DNA of 64,000 nt from Plazaster borealis (lineage: Eukaryota > Echinodermata > Asteroidea > Forcipulatida > Labidiasteridae). Under the pieces are notes generated by a model. The model did no database searches and had not been told where the DNA came from. It saw nothing but the letters and a program-made list of their open reading frames with translations. The position numbers and the translations under genes are program-made. The DNA lies in contig CM037472.1 of NCBI GenBank assembly GCA_021014325.1, positions 33,132,234 to 33,196,233 on the forward strand, read 5' to 3'. Each line of letters opens with the position of its first letter. Position 1 is the stretch's first letter. Shown one piece after another: positions 1 to 12,900 of this stretch.

Positions 1-256
1 CGCTGTTTTTTGTATTAGTCACCGGTAGAGGGCGCAATTCGACTGTTTGGGGAGGCTGACTCAGAAGTACTGGGCAAGTTTATAAATCTAGATCGAAACA
101 GCGTTCGTTTTGATCCAGATGTTTGTGTGATACAGATATCTCTTCTCCAATAATTCGTGTTGCGGACAGTATTAATTTTCGTGTTGCGAGATCGGCGACT
201 ACGTTAACAAAATAAAAGTCGCCAATCAAGACTAGTCACTGTGCTGTGATGATTAG

Positions 257-647
257 CCTGAACATCTGATGTCATGTCACACTTCGAGGCTCGTGAGTAC
301 GCCAGACACCTCAGGTGCCTTTTGAGCGCCTGGCCGGTGTCCCAGGGAAATCTGTCCCCCCGGAGATTCTGTCCCCATACGGGAAATTAACATGGGCAGG
401 AGGAGGAGGATTCAAAAGAGGGCGCTATCAAAAGAAGTTTGTACACGGTTCGCCGTATGGATGGGGGGACAGAATCTCCGGGGGGACAGAATCTCCTGCC
501 ACACCGGATCCTGCCAGATGTAGAATAATTTGATGCTGAAACAATAAACAATCAAGTTGGCCAAATAAAAAAGTTTGAAGATACAATTTATTATGCTAAA
601 GCAGTCGAACCTATAGCTGTCCGAAGTGTGACGTCAGATGTTCTGGC
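257..647. mobile_element. MITE-like inverted-repeat element upstream of RPS6KC1
   Basis: About 30 bp at 257-289 (core GAACATCTGATGTCA, then CACACTTCG) recurs inverted at 619-647 (CGAAGTGTGACGTCAGATG). Inside, a second inverted pair (361-380 and 456-481, core GGAGATTCTGTCCCC) makes the element palindromic. There is no transposase ORF. The length and structure fit a non-autonomous DNA transposon. The family is unknown to me. Confidence 0.55.
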
Positions 648-805
648 TATCGAACCCCTTATGGCCATAACCTCTTCCTCCCAAAATAATGTTTTTTAAG
701 TGTAGCGCTGTATAGCGCCACCTCGCGATGAAATTGATTCCGGATATCTAATCCGTGACCTCGCATGACAGGTCAACTTAAACTTCCGTCATCGGTGTGG
801 CGATA

Positions 806-811
806 ATGTGA
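806..811 (+). promoter_or_regulatory. Minimal start-stop upstream ORF (ATGTGA)
   Basis: ATG is followed immediately by TGA, ending one nucleotide before the main ATG at 813. If it lies in the 5' UTR it is a one-codon upstream ORF. The main ATG has G at -3 and G at +4, a good Kozak context, and is the chosen start because it leads in frame into the PX-domain sequence. Confidence 0.5.
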
Positions 812-812
812 A

Positions 813-926
813 ATGGCTGCCCCATCGTCCGCCGGGAGATCGAAAGATACTTGGATTCGAAGCTTTCTGGTCACAGATCCTACCAGACACGAAAAGGGGT
901 TTACAGTTTACAAAGTGGCCTACAGG
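813..926 (+). CDS. RPS6KC1: RPS6KC1 exon 1 (start, PX domain N-terminus)
   Basis: Starts at the ATG at 813 and encodes the first 38 residues, including GFTVYKVAYR, which matches the PX start in vertebrate orthologues. The donor is GTTTGT at 927, phase 0. Confidence 0.85.
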
Positions 927-3900
927 GTTTGTGTGCAGTTTTTGCGATTTTACATGAATTGACTGTGGTAACTCATGATTGTTTAAAATAAAATGTTATT
1001 TTTCAGCATTGGATTGATACACTTCGTTCGCCCCCCCCCCCCACCCCTTGCATAGTTTTTCATGTGAATTATAATTATTTATATTAATAAAATGAAGTTT
1101 TTTGCCTCCATTTTTGTTGATCAGGCTTTCTCCCTGAACAAACCAGAAGATGTGACCGAGGTGAGTACGGTAGTAGTATATTGAAAATTGTCTGTATTGG
1201 ACTGCCACTTTTTCACTCAGCTCAGTGAGTCATACTCATTGTTGTTCATGAATCATGTTGAATGTTGTAGAAATAGATCAAAAACGATCTCACTCATTGA
1301 GTAAATAAGATTCTATTTATTTTATAATGAATGAAAACGTGGCAATCGGATATGGACATTTTACAGACTATCGCATATGATTTAGTTTGTGTTACATTTT
1401 CATGTAAAACTGAAACTTGGAAAAGTTATCTTTAAAGATGACATGAATAGAAAATGATTTGCCAGATGCTTTATAAATCGACATGATCAACAACGGTCGG
1501 TGTCCTGTTCATGCGGCGACGAATGACCCAATGTCAATAGTCTGTAATAAAACAAGATCTGAATATGACTGGACATCACTGGCAGGTCGTACTGCTAATC
1601 AAGATTTTAGCCAGGATTTGGTAAAAGGGTATCCAAATTTGCTGGAAATTTAAAAACTGGGTGTCCAAATTGTTCACTTAGAATACATTTACATGTAAAT
1701 GACAGATAAAACAGGGTGTCCAAATTTAAAACAGGGTGTCCAAAAGACACCCAGACACCCCTCTGGCTAACACTATGCTGCTATTCTAGCGCATAAGCAC
1801 ATCAGTAAACACCATGGCTGCTGGTTGAAAGGGTTTGAAAGCATTGAGTGTCTTCTTGGAAGCTTGGAGACTCTGAGTCTGAACAATGTTTTAAATTATT
1901 TGTAAAGTCATGTGACACCCTGAGCCGAGTAAACTTCAGGGTCAAGAATCGGAGTCAGTCCGGAGTATCGTGGCGTGTTGTGGCCAAAAGTGCATCGGCA
2001 AACTCAAGTTCTGATAGTAATGTAGTTATGGCCCAGTCACTGGAGTCATGACACTTGTTACCTTGAACAAGACACTTAACCATAAATTGCTCCTCTTTAT
2101 CCATGTGTATAATTGGAAACCTGCAAGGGCTGAGACAGTACTATTCAAGTTGGATTTAAACCCCTTAACGCTTAAGTTATGCAATGAGCAGCCTGAGGTT
2201 GTGTGCTTCCAAGGGAGTTAATGGTATCGTACACGTTTGGTAATGACTCAAAACAAATATTAGCATAAAAACTTACTTGGTAACAAGCAACGGAGAGCTG
2301 TTGATAGTATAAAACATTGTAGGAAACGACTCCCTCTGAAGTAACGTAGTTTTTGAGAAAGAGGTAATTTCTCACTAAAATAGTAAAAACTTCTTGCAAG
2401 AAGTTTTTATTCCTATCTGAAAGCACACACATTTGTACAACAAGGGTGTTTTTTCTTTCATCATTTTCTTGCAACTTCGATGACCAATTGACCCCTGGTC
2501 TTTGACAATTTCCAAACGTGTTCAGTGCCTTTAAGGAAGTTTTAGGGATGGTTAAAGTAAAGTCAGATGAACAGGGATATTGCTGTTAAGTGCCTTGATC
2601 TAGTTACTAGGATATATATGTGCGCTTTTTAAGAACCCAGTGTTTTGGTATTATCACTATTTACAAAGCTAACTATATCCAACCCCGTCTGGTTAATCAA
2701 CAATTTTTGATTGACAAACTGTTGTATTTTCTTACAGACTGTTGTGTGGAAACGTTACAATGACTTCAAGAAGCTCAACAAGGCGTTGGCACTTCTCCAT
2801 TTTAATCTCCGCAGACCAGAAAAGTTTCCTGTGTTTGCCAAAGCAAAATTCTTTGGTAATTATTACATTTATAAAGTTGCTGTTCAAGTTGTCATGAAAC
2901 AATAAGGAACAGTTTTGACAAGAAAATAAAAAGTCATCATATATAATGCGTGTAATTCCAGTAATATTATTACTGGAATTACATGCAGGCCACAGCATTT
3001 GTTGCCCTGGTCTTGGCCTTGGTGCCCCTTCAAACGTTTCCCATAGACTTCAAGATTTTCCAAAGCAAGTGCCTGATAGAAATGTTAAAAAGTCATGCCC
3101 TCTCATAGATGAAATTCCAGGTCTGTTGAATTGGTTTTGTTTTCTCCCAAACTTTCCCAAAGTTGAACTCGGTACTCTGTGACTTAAAGGCACTGAACAC
3201 GTTTGGTAATTGTCAAAGACCAGTGTTCTCACTTGGTGTACCCCAACATATGCACAAAATAACAAGCCTGTGAAAATTTAGGCTCAATTGGTCATCGAAT
3301 CTGCAAGAAAATGTTGAAAGAAAAACCACCCTTGTTGTACTAATTTGTGTGCTTTCAGGCAGGAATAAAAGGCTTCTTGCAAGAAGTCTTTTATTATTTT
3401 AGTGAGAAACAACCTCTTTCTCAAAAACTACGTTACCAAGTCAGTTTTTATGTTAATATATATTTTGAGTACAGTGCCTTTAATCACTCAAAAAATCATA
3501 ATTTGCATTTTATAATTCAAATCAGTTTTGTAGGGCTTTTAGGTTAGTGAAAATTCAAAGTATAATCTGTCACTGTATTTTTGGTCAATTTGGAGTTACT
3601 ATTTATTTATTCATTTAATTCTTTTTATTTAAAGCTGGGTGGCCCATCCCTGGGTCTTCTAGGGGTCCCAGTGCATAAAAGCACCACAAAATACAAATAA
3701 CAACACAACAAAAATACATATGTGGTGCAATCAAGCAAAATGAGTCATTTTGTCGACCAAGGTCATTTTTCATTTTTTATACATTTGAAAAGAGCATAAA
3801 CTATGCTTTAAACCCCATGTCGATACCTCCTTTGGTTAAAAAGTTGTGTCGAGTAAAGTCGAGTTGTTTATTGAAACTACATCGGCACATTTTCTTTCAA

Positions 3901-6900
3901 TGCTAATTTTAACTCCTTTATTTCAGGGAGGAAGTTGCCAATATAAAATAAAATACATTTTGATATTTAAATTTACAAAAAAAATATTTTTGAAAATGTC
4001 ACCCCTGTTGGCCTGTTTTGGCTTGTTTCTCCATACTGATATTTCCGACAAACGACTCATTTAGCTTGATCGCATCACATGTACAAAAAATGAATACAAC
4101 AGCAACTGATAAAAATGATTTAAAGGAGTGTGGGAGTTTTAAAGGCACTGGACACGTTTGGTAAATACTCAAAATATATATTAGCATAAAAACTTACTTG
4201 GTAACGAGCAACAAAGAGCTGTTGACTCCCTCTAAAGTAACGTAGTTTTTGAGAAAGAGGTAATTTTTCACTAAAAAATTTGAATCTGAGAAAGACTTCA
4301 GGCCTGAAGTTTTTCTCGGGCATCTGGAAGTACAAAAATTTGTTCAGCAAGGGTGTTTTTTCTTTCATTATTTTCTTGCAACTTCAGTAACCAATTGAGC
4401 CCGAATTTTTACAGGTTTGTTATTTTATGCATATGTTGGGATACACAAAGTGAGAATACTGGTCTTTGACAATAACTAAACGTGTCCAGTGCCTTTAAGG
4501 GGGACAGAATCAACCCTCAAAACAATAATTGAAATAACACAATTCACTGGGTCAGCTCGGTAGTCTAGTCACTCAAAAGTGTACACTACAATACAGAAAA
4601 TTCATGGTTTAAGCCCCACGTTACTCTGGATTTCTGTTTGGCAGGACTTGGGAAGCACCGAACTGGTACTTTCTTACATCAATTGGTGTAGGTCCAAAAA
4701 TGTGTATCACAAGTGCTAATACTTGAATTGTGAAGTAGGAAACAAAATGCAAATTTTTCAAATTTATGAGGACAAGTCTTTTATTTATTCACTGATACTA
4801 AGTTTTGTAAAATGTTTTCTGGTTGTATGTACTCAGGACGGTTTGATGATGAAGTCATTGAGGAAAGACGTCAAAGCGCCCTCAGACTTCTTGAGTTTGT
4901 TGTGCGCATCCCGCCCCTTACAAGAAGCAACTACTTCCGTAGCTTCTTTGAGGTAAGAAAATTCCAATATCAGTGGCAATAATTAAAGGGATTTACGTCC
5001 TTGGTGTTTGAAAGAGTAAAATAATTCACTACCATCCTCTAGTATCAATAAACACACCATCCAACCAATTTGAAGATTTCATCAAATATGGTCATCCTGT
5101 TTTGGTGGAAAGAACAAAATGCAGTTTATATTTGTTGCTAGGGACTTTGTGCATACATAGTTATTTTGCTTGCGAGAATCAAATAACTACTTTGATTTAA
5201 AGGCTCTTTAAAAGTTCAAATGCGACTTTCTCGACTTTGGCAGTATTTTAGATATAAATATTTATCTGGAGGATTAGTGCAGTGTTCGAATTGGCCTCTA
5301 TGGCTGCACCTGTTTCTAAGGGTGTTGCTATTACATGGTCAAATTGATGGCTGCACCTGTTTCTAAGGGTGTTGCTATTACATGGTCAAATTGATGGCTG
5401 CACCTGTTTCTAAGGGTGTTGCTATTACATGGTCAAATTTGATGGAAAAATCCACAAGACCGCAGGGCTTGTAGATCAAAACTGTAACTGGACCAGAAAT
5501 TGCAAAAATAATAGTTAATGGCCTGATGTTTCGACCCTAGCAGAGTCTTTCTTAAAAGCTAAAATGACTTCACGACGGTTGTGATGTCATTTAGCCTACG
5601 AGAAAGAATCTAATCTGAGTTAAAGGTGTTATAGGCCTACAGGACTTGTGGAGCTGCCATCAATTTTTTATGAATACCAATCCTGTATTACTATCTTTAA
5701 TAATACCTACTGCCAATCCTTCCAAATAAAAGAGTGGCAACGATGTCTTAAATGGCCATTTAAAACAAAAGTATGAAGTTTTCTATCAAATTGACCAATC
5801 AATTGAAACCATTTACATGGGTTGTGTATGGTGGCACAGCTGTGTATGGAACTAATACTGTACTCATGCATTCACTTCATGGGGTCAATTGGTGGCTGGC
5901 ATAGTTTAGCTATCATTCAAAACCACAGTGGATGATATTGAATGGTCAGACAGTAGGAGGGTTGACTGTATACTGTGTAGAGTTATTCACCACATGATAT
6001 TATATTACAGGCATGCATAGTTTATCTATCATTCAAAATCAAAGTGGATGATTTTAAATGGTCAGACAGTAGGAAGGTTAACTGTATACTGTGTAGCTGC
6101 AATCACCATCATATTGCAGGCTGACATAGTTAATCCATGGTTTATCTATCATTCAAAACCAAAGTGGATGATTTTAAATGGTCAGACAGTAGGAGGGTTG
6201 AGTGTATACTGTGTAGCTGCAATCACCATCATATTGCAGGCTGGCATAGTTTATCCATGGTTTATCATTCAAACCCACAGTGGATGACAGACAGGACAAT
6301 TTTCTTTATTTTTCTTTATTCAGCATGAGAATGGAAAAACATAACTTGAGAGTAATTTTTATTTATGCCTAAATAACAAAATGGTTTTTAATGGCTACAA
6401 TCTTCTGCTGGGATTGTTAAATCCCTTTGTTGGATAAACTAACAAAAACAAAATTATACTTTCTATCCATTCCCTCCATGCTTATTGAAAGACCCCTTTT
6501 CCTTTGACAGCATTTGCGGTGAAAACACTGACAGCTGTACAAGTAAACTTGACAGACAAATGCAATTACTGGACACATTCTACGCCAAGCAGAATTAGAC
6601 ATGCATGGCCTGCTTTCTAGATGTACATTAAGGATGCACCTCATGATATTGACCCCCCCCCCACCATGATCCTCCATGGGTGTTGTGTTAGGTGCCAGAG
6701 GGCGTATTTATGTGCAAAGCCAATAAATAGATACAAATCATTTCACTGTTTTTCCCTTTTTCTGTCTATTAGGGTGGGGAGGCGGTAGCAATAAGGCAGT
6801 CTCCACGCAGAGAGATTCTACAGCCCAAGAAAATTACCCCTGAATCCACAAGTGGGAAGTCCCAGTCACCTGGTCACTCCCATATTGATTCAGGAGCCAG

Positions 6901-9900
6901 TACTCCATCAGAGGGGAGAGATCATGGGTTGCTTACAGAGGGGCAACCCAGCCCGTCTCTTGGCGGTGTGTGGCTCCATAGACAAAATGAAGAGGATGTG
7001 TCGGAGTATGGGACCATTGATTATGACGATGACGATGACGATAGGACGACATTTAGTGAAGATTCTGTCCCGTCGACACCTTTGCCACAACTTCAAGAAT
7101 TGTCATTTTTCGATCCTCTATCAGACACAGGTTGGTCAGTCCTTCAAGAATCAAACTATTTTATTGCTTGTGTGTTTATCATTCATTGATTTGTTCATTC
7201 ATAAAACCATAATAACTTAAAGGTAGGGTTGTCGTTTTGTCAACTTAATGCTGACTTATAGGCAAAACTATAAAGAAAGAAACAATAAAAGTCACTTGTG
7301 AAAGTTTCAGCTGAATACAGTGTCTACTTGCTGAGAAAACAGCAAAAAACTCACGGTATTTTCACAAGAATGTCAAATCAATCCACGTTTAGCGAGGTGA
7401 CAGCAGGTACCAGCCACATCTCTGACCGCAGCATTCGCGAATGGACACCAACCCTCAGAAATCTGAGAAACTATGCATGCATGAATAATTTCTCAGATTC
7501 AAAGGTTTTTATTGATTTCTAATCAACTGGGGGCACTTCAGATGAAATAATTTAGCAGGATGCTTACCACCATTACCATCTTTATAACAAGTAATCTTTC
7601 AGATAGAAATTACACATTTCTTTTCTGGGTCATTACCAAAGTATGACCCTACCTTTATTACATTCCTCCCAGTCTTACTTGTCAAGCAAAACATCGGAAA
7701 CTGGCAAACCACACTGTGTGTGTTAGATTCATGTATGGTTTACCTTTCCTTGTGAAAAGCAATTCTTTAACCCCAAATCTATCTCTACCAGTGACTTTAA
7801 TTTGATGGATTTGGTATTGTACTATAAGCTACTTGCTCTTTAGTAGCATGAAGTCCAACCAGCTGAGTGTTGAGGTATGGAGTATTGTGATGATTTTTTT
7901 GGACAGCTTCTGGCCAGGGCCAGAGCTGTTTACTGGCAAGCACATTTTTGTGCTTACTATAGCAGAATTTGTTTTCGTAAAGCAAAAGTGTTTTCCATAA
8001 ACGATCGAAAATATTTGAGGGTACATGTGCATGTTCACAATGGATTTGCATTGTTGCATCACTCAACTGCTTACAAGAACTGCCGGCAAGCTAGCGTGCC
8101 TTCTGCTTCTGCTTACAGTTAGCAGTGATAAATATTAAAATAAAATAAATAATGGAGTCTTGTAATGGGCCATGTCTGTCACATAGTGACACTCCTGGCG
8201 CAGAAAATATCCCTTAACTAAACTGACATCTGAGAACCATACATGTATATACAAATAAACAGAAGGTGATACATCTTACTGAAAGAGATGGGTTTTGAGT
8301 GCAATCTTGAATGTGAGGTAGGAAGTTTTCCTTTCTCAGTTTGATGGGTAGTGAGTTCCATAGGTAAGGACCATACCGGGAGAAAGATCGGTTTCCCCAG
8401 GAGTGATGTGAGAGGGGGTACTCGAAGAAGATATTGCTCATTTCTCTTTACCTTGTACACGAGTAAAAATAGGATCAGAGTTCAAGTACAGTATCCTTAA
8501 AAGTAATCAGCATTCCAAATGGAAAAATATCTCTTGAGGTTTATAAATCATAAGTTTTACAATAATCGCCCAAACTATTAGCGAACAAAAAACCCAAAGC
8601 AAAGTAAATCATGCAAACTCATGCTAAAAGGCTTTCCTTCTAAACACTCTTTAAAAACATTATGACAAAAATGGAGAAAAAAAATCTCTCCAGGTTACAT
8701 TATGAGATACCAGTACTGAAGGAGTGACAAATGACAAGGAAGTAATAATGTCAAGTAGAATGACAGTCAGTACTTCAAAACTACTGAGTAGGAGTCGGAA
8801 CACACTTGTAGCATAATGTGCGTGTCTGACTAGTGGTCTAGTTTACTGGACTCAAGTTCTGTTGTTGTCAGAGTTTGGGTTCACTTCCCGGTCATGACAC
8901 TTGTGTAATAAGCAAGACACTTCACCACAATAGCTTCCTGCTTTGAATTGAATGGGACAAAACATCATAGGTCCCGTTTGTTTTGTAATGCTCGTAAAAG
9001 AGCACAGTATACTTTCTGTTAAGAGAAGGGGTTTGCCCTTGTGGGGGGTTTTTTGCCATGGGTGGCTGCAGATTGCACTGCATCACCTTGTAAACCCTTA
9101 CAAGATGCTTTATGATTGGGTCTCATAATTCAAAATAACTCCTACTTGATGTAGTATGACGAGTGCTTTGAAACACTCATACAAAAAATGTTAGGTACAG
9201 TATTATAACACAGCAAAGCAGCATATAAAAAAAAATCACTGAACAAAAATCACAGAAACAATCTACAATTGCATGCAGGCCTTGTGCTTAAGCTCTTCGT
9301 AAAGTAACCCACCAGGGGCTACTTAAGACTCATAGAGCTGCTTAAGCAGAGAATTATGCTTATCAATTTTCTGCTAAGCAAAAGTAAGCAGAATACCAGT
9401 CACAGATTGTACATGTGACATGGTACTTTGGCTGGTAACCTTATTCTGGCAAGCATAATTTTGATGTGCTTGGCTACTTTTTGTGCTTAAGCAGCTCTAT
9501 GAAATTGGGCCCAGGCTAGTAAACTGTGTGTTTTACTTGCCCCCAGGAAGTTTTAAAAGCCAAGATTTAAACATGTATTGGCATAAATGTATCTTTCTGA
9601 TGTATTAATGGTAGCTATCACAGCCGGTTTATTTGTTAAATGAAGTTACATTCATACACTCAAAAAAAATAAAAAAACATTGTAAAAATATGTTATTCAC
9701 ATCTGAAAAGGAAGAAATATGAGCATTTTAAACAAGTAGGTTGCACAGTTTTTGGTCGCCCACAGGGCAAGTTGAGAAGTGGTGTTTACTATCCCGTAGC
9801 AGTTTTTACTAGACAATGTACACAGGGCTAGTGTTGAGGGTGAGCCCTGGCATGCCTGAAGGATTTTCTAAACAGCTGATCATCTTGACCTCTCTTTGAC

Positions 9901-12900
9901 AGAACCTCCAGGGGTTACCAGTGAGGGGTCATCCATTCCTCAGAGCAACAGTTGGTTATTTCAGGCCATGGATATGTGCGCTGTCCTGAATGAAGAATCC
10001 CAAGACTCACCGGAGAATTCCATTGCAGCAAACTCAACCACGGACCTGTCATCTGACAGTGGTATCACCATCAACTTCCCTAAGGTACAGCTTCCCAAAA
10101 TGGGAATTGCCAAATGCCAAGCAAGCTTTCACACCTGTTCTTTAAGACAATGTGCAGGATTTGTAATTAAAGGTATTGTACAGGGTTGGTAGAGCTGAAA
10201 AAATGGTCGCAGACAAGCGTTCATGTTTTGTGTGATCAACCATACACATAAAATAACAATGTGAAAATGTTGGCTTAATTAATCCGTTGTGAGAGTCAGG
10301 AGAAAATAGTGAAAAACCATGCACAATTTTCAGCATGTAAACACAGGTTCCTTAATTTTGGTTGTAACAACTGAAATCATCTGTTTTGTTTTTAGGTTTT
10401 CAGATGCAATTTTCTCGAATATGACTTCATTTCAGAGGGAAATATTTCACAGAAAAAATGGTTCTAGTATGAACTTCATAATCAGTAAGCTTTCAGACTA
10501 AAACAATACAATGATGTGTTTTAATCAATTCTGTATAGACCTTTCAAAATGATAAGTTTGAATTTGAAAGCTCACTGATTATAAAGTTGATAAAGTTGAT
10601 AGCTGTGGCTTTCTGATCAGCAGAGTGTGGGTTCGAATCCCTCTCTTGACACTTGTGTTCTTGAGTAAGGCACTAAATCACTATTGCTGCATCCTTCAGA
10701 TGGAACCTAAAGCCATAGGTCCCATATAATGTTGCGTAATGCTCATAAAAGAATCACGTACACTTGTCATTATCATTAAAGGGTCTGTTTACATTTGGTA
10801 ATGACTCTGAAAATTAATGGCAATACAAACTTACTTCGTAAGAAGTACAGCAGCTTTGGATAGTATAATGCATTTTGAAAAACTTTTCACTTAGAAGTAC
10901 TGCGGTTATGGAAAAAGATATCACTTTCTATCCCACAAAAATTTGAATCTGAGAAGCGTTTCTTAACGTTTCTCAGATTGTGTATTCCAATTGCAGATTA
11001 TTCTTCCTGCGTGGACATAACCGCTCCAGATTTTCAGCAATATCTAAAAACACTACCACCTTTTGAGATGAAATTTTCACAGGTTAGTTTTACAATCCCT
11101 TTAAGAGAAGGGGTTTGCCTTTTTACTTTTTTCATTTTTCAACAGGCTCCAACTGAAGCCCCACCTGTCCATCTAACGCCAACTAATGAATCCAACTGGA
11201 AGGGTCAAGACAACCAGGAAGGCTGGACGATGGTTCCCCCGGAGTCTAGCGATGATTCTAAGAATGCTCGTAACTCCATGGCCAGAGCTTACCTGCACTG
11301 CATCAGAGCTCAACAGGCTGCTGAGAGGGACGCTATATACACAGACGGTGGGATTGTGGATTCCCGTTCCCCACATGTAGGTTGCCTCATGTTATAGACT
11401 GTGTGTGTTTGAATACTGGTATCAGGATATTGGGGGAAAATCCACAAGACTACAGAGCTTGTAGCTCAACATATTTACTGGACGAGATGTTTTTACACAA
11501 GACCAGTCGTGAGAAAAGATTTGAACTGTTTAATTTGAACAGGCGCTGAGAGAAGATTGATCTCATTTGTGATATGTGCAAGTATTCTTCAATACTCAAT
11601 AGAATTGACCGATTTTTTTCAGACTGAAAGTCAAAATTTGAACAAAAACACAAATAATAATAAATAATAGTAATAATAAGACTTGTAATGTGCACATATC
11701 CACCCTGCTGGGTGTTCAAGGCGCAGTAAAAACCAAAAACAAAACAAAAACAAAACAAAGAAAAACAGACACAACAAAATTAGTCCTTGAAAACCTGTGA
11801 CATAAGATAAGTTTTGAGAAAAGATTTGAATTTTGTGGTACAAAGACAAGATCTAAGATTAAGTGGTAGAGAGTTCCAGATGCGTGGCGCAGCTGAAGAA
11901 AAAGACCTGTCACCCCATGAGTGTCGAGACTTGGGTTCAATGAGGAGAAGCATGGAACTTGATCGAAGATTCCTTGATGGAGTGTAAACTTGAAGTAGTT
12001 CAGAAATATAGTGGGGAGCCTTGCCATTAAGTGCTTTGTGGACAATGAGCATTAGCTTGAAGATGATTCGTTGAGAGATAGGGAGCCAGTGTAGTTGTTT
12101 CAGAATGACAGTTGGACTTGTCGAGTCTTGAGCTTACTGGCCTGGTGCTGAAATCACTGGCCTCGGGCCTATGGTCCAGTGTAAGTTTCTAGCCATGGGT
12201 ACTTGTTTTCCTCACAAAGGAAAGTAATGTACATGGGAACCTAGGGTTGCCAAAAAAGTCCCAATACGGTTTATTACTTAACTGCAATGCGACACACTAC
12301 TTTTCATTCGTTGACACAGTGAGCTAGTGACCCCCTTGCACCAACGTTACAACCGGCATGTCTGCCACGCTTGCCGTTTTGGGGGTCAACTCATAAACAT
12401 GTAAATGTCACAGCACCTAAAATGCCAACTGCACTGTATAACACACGTGGACATTGACTCCCAAAATGGCGCAACCAAGATTATTGTGATGATGACATCA
12501 GGTGAATTCGGTCCATAGATTTATCCATTAATTAAGCTCCCTCCCTTGGTTTTATTGACCAATGAGAACGGAGACTACATACCCCAGAATACGACAATAA
12601 TTTTTTATTTTCTTTACCCATTTAGGCCAAACCTACGCCTGATGAAACGGACAATAGGGGCGTGGCTGGAATGACAATAGGGGGTGCAGAAGACTACCTC
12701 TACCAGGCAGCTTACCACATCAGTCTTGCACTAGACAATGAGACTAACGGTAACTACCAAGCGGCCTTTGACCTCTACAAGTCAGGTGTTGGGGTTCTCC
12801 TAAAAGGTGTCATCGGTCAGTATTTATTTGTATTTGGATAGTGTTAGTGCACCAGACTCTATCTCTGGTGTTGTTAGAGTGTGGGTTCAGGTCCTGGTAG

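Larger units (their letters stand above)
1..812. other. Upstream region and presumed promoter/5' UTR of RPS6KC1-type gene
   Basis: No protein-coding exon is recognisable here. The stretch holds a palindromic repeat (257-647) and, at its 3' end, a start-stop pair just ahead of the gene's initiator ATG. I see no convincing TATA box. The transcription start cannot be placed from sequence alone. Confidence 0.5.

Noticed and set aside
11780..12052. Candidate host gene on the minus strand (90-aa frame)
   Set aside because: The sequence is the C-terminal end of a non-LTR reverse transcriptase, truncated at 5' and lacking any promoter or splice context.
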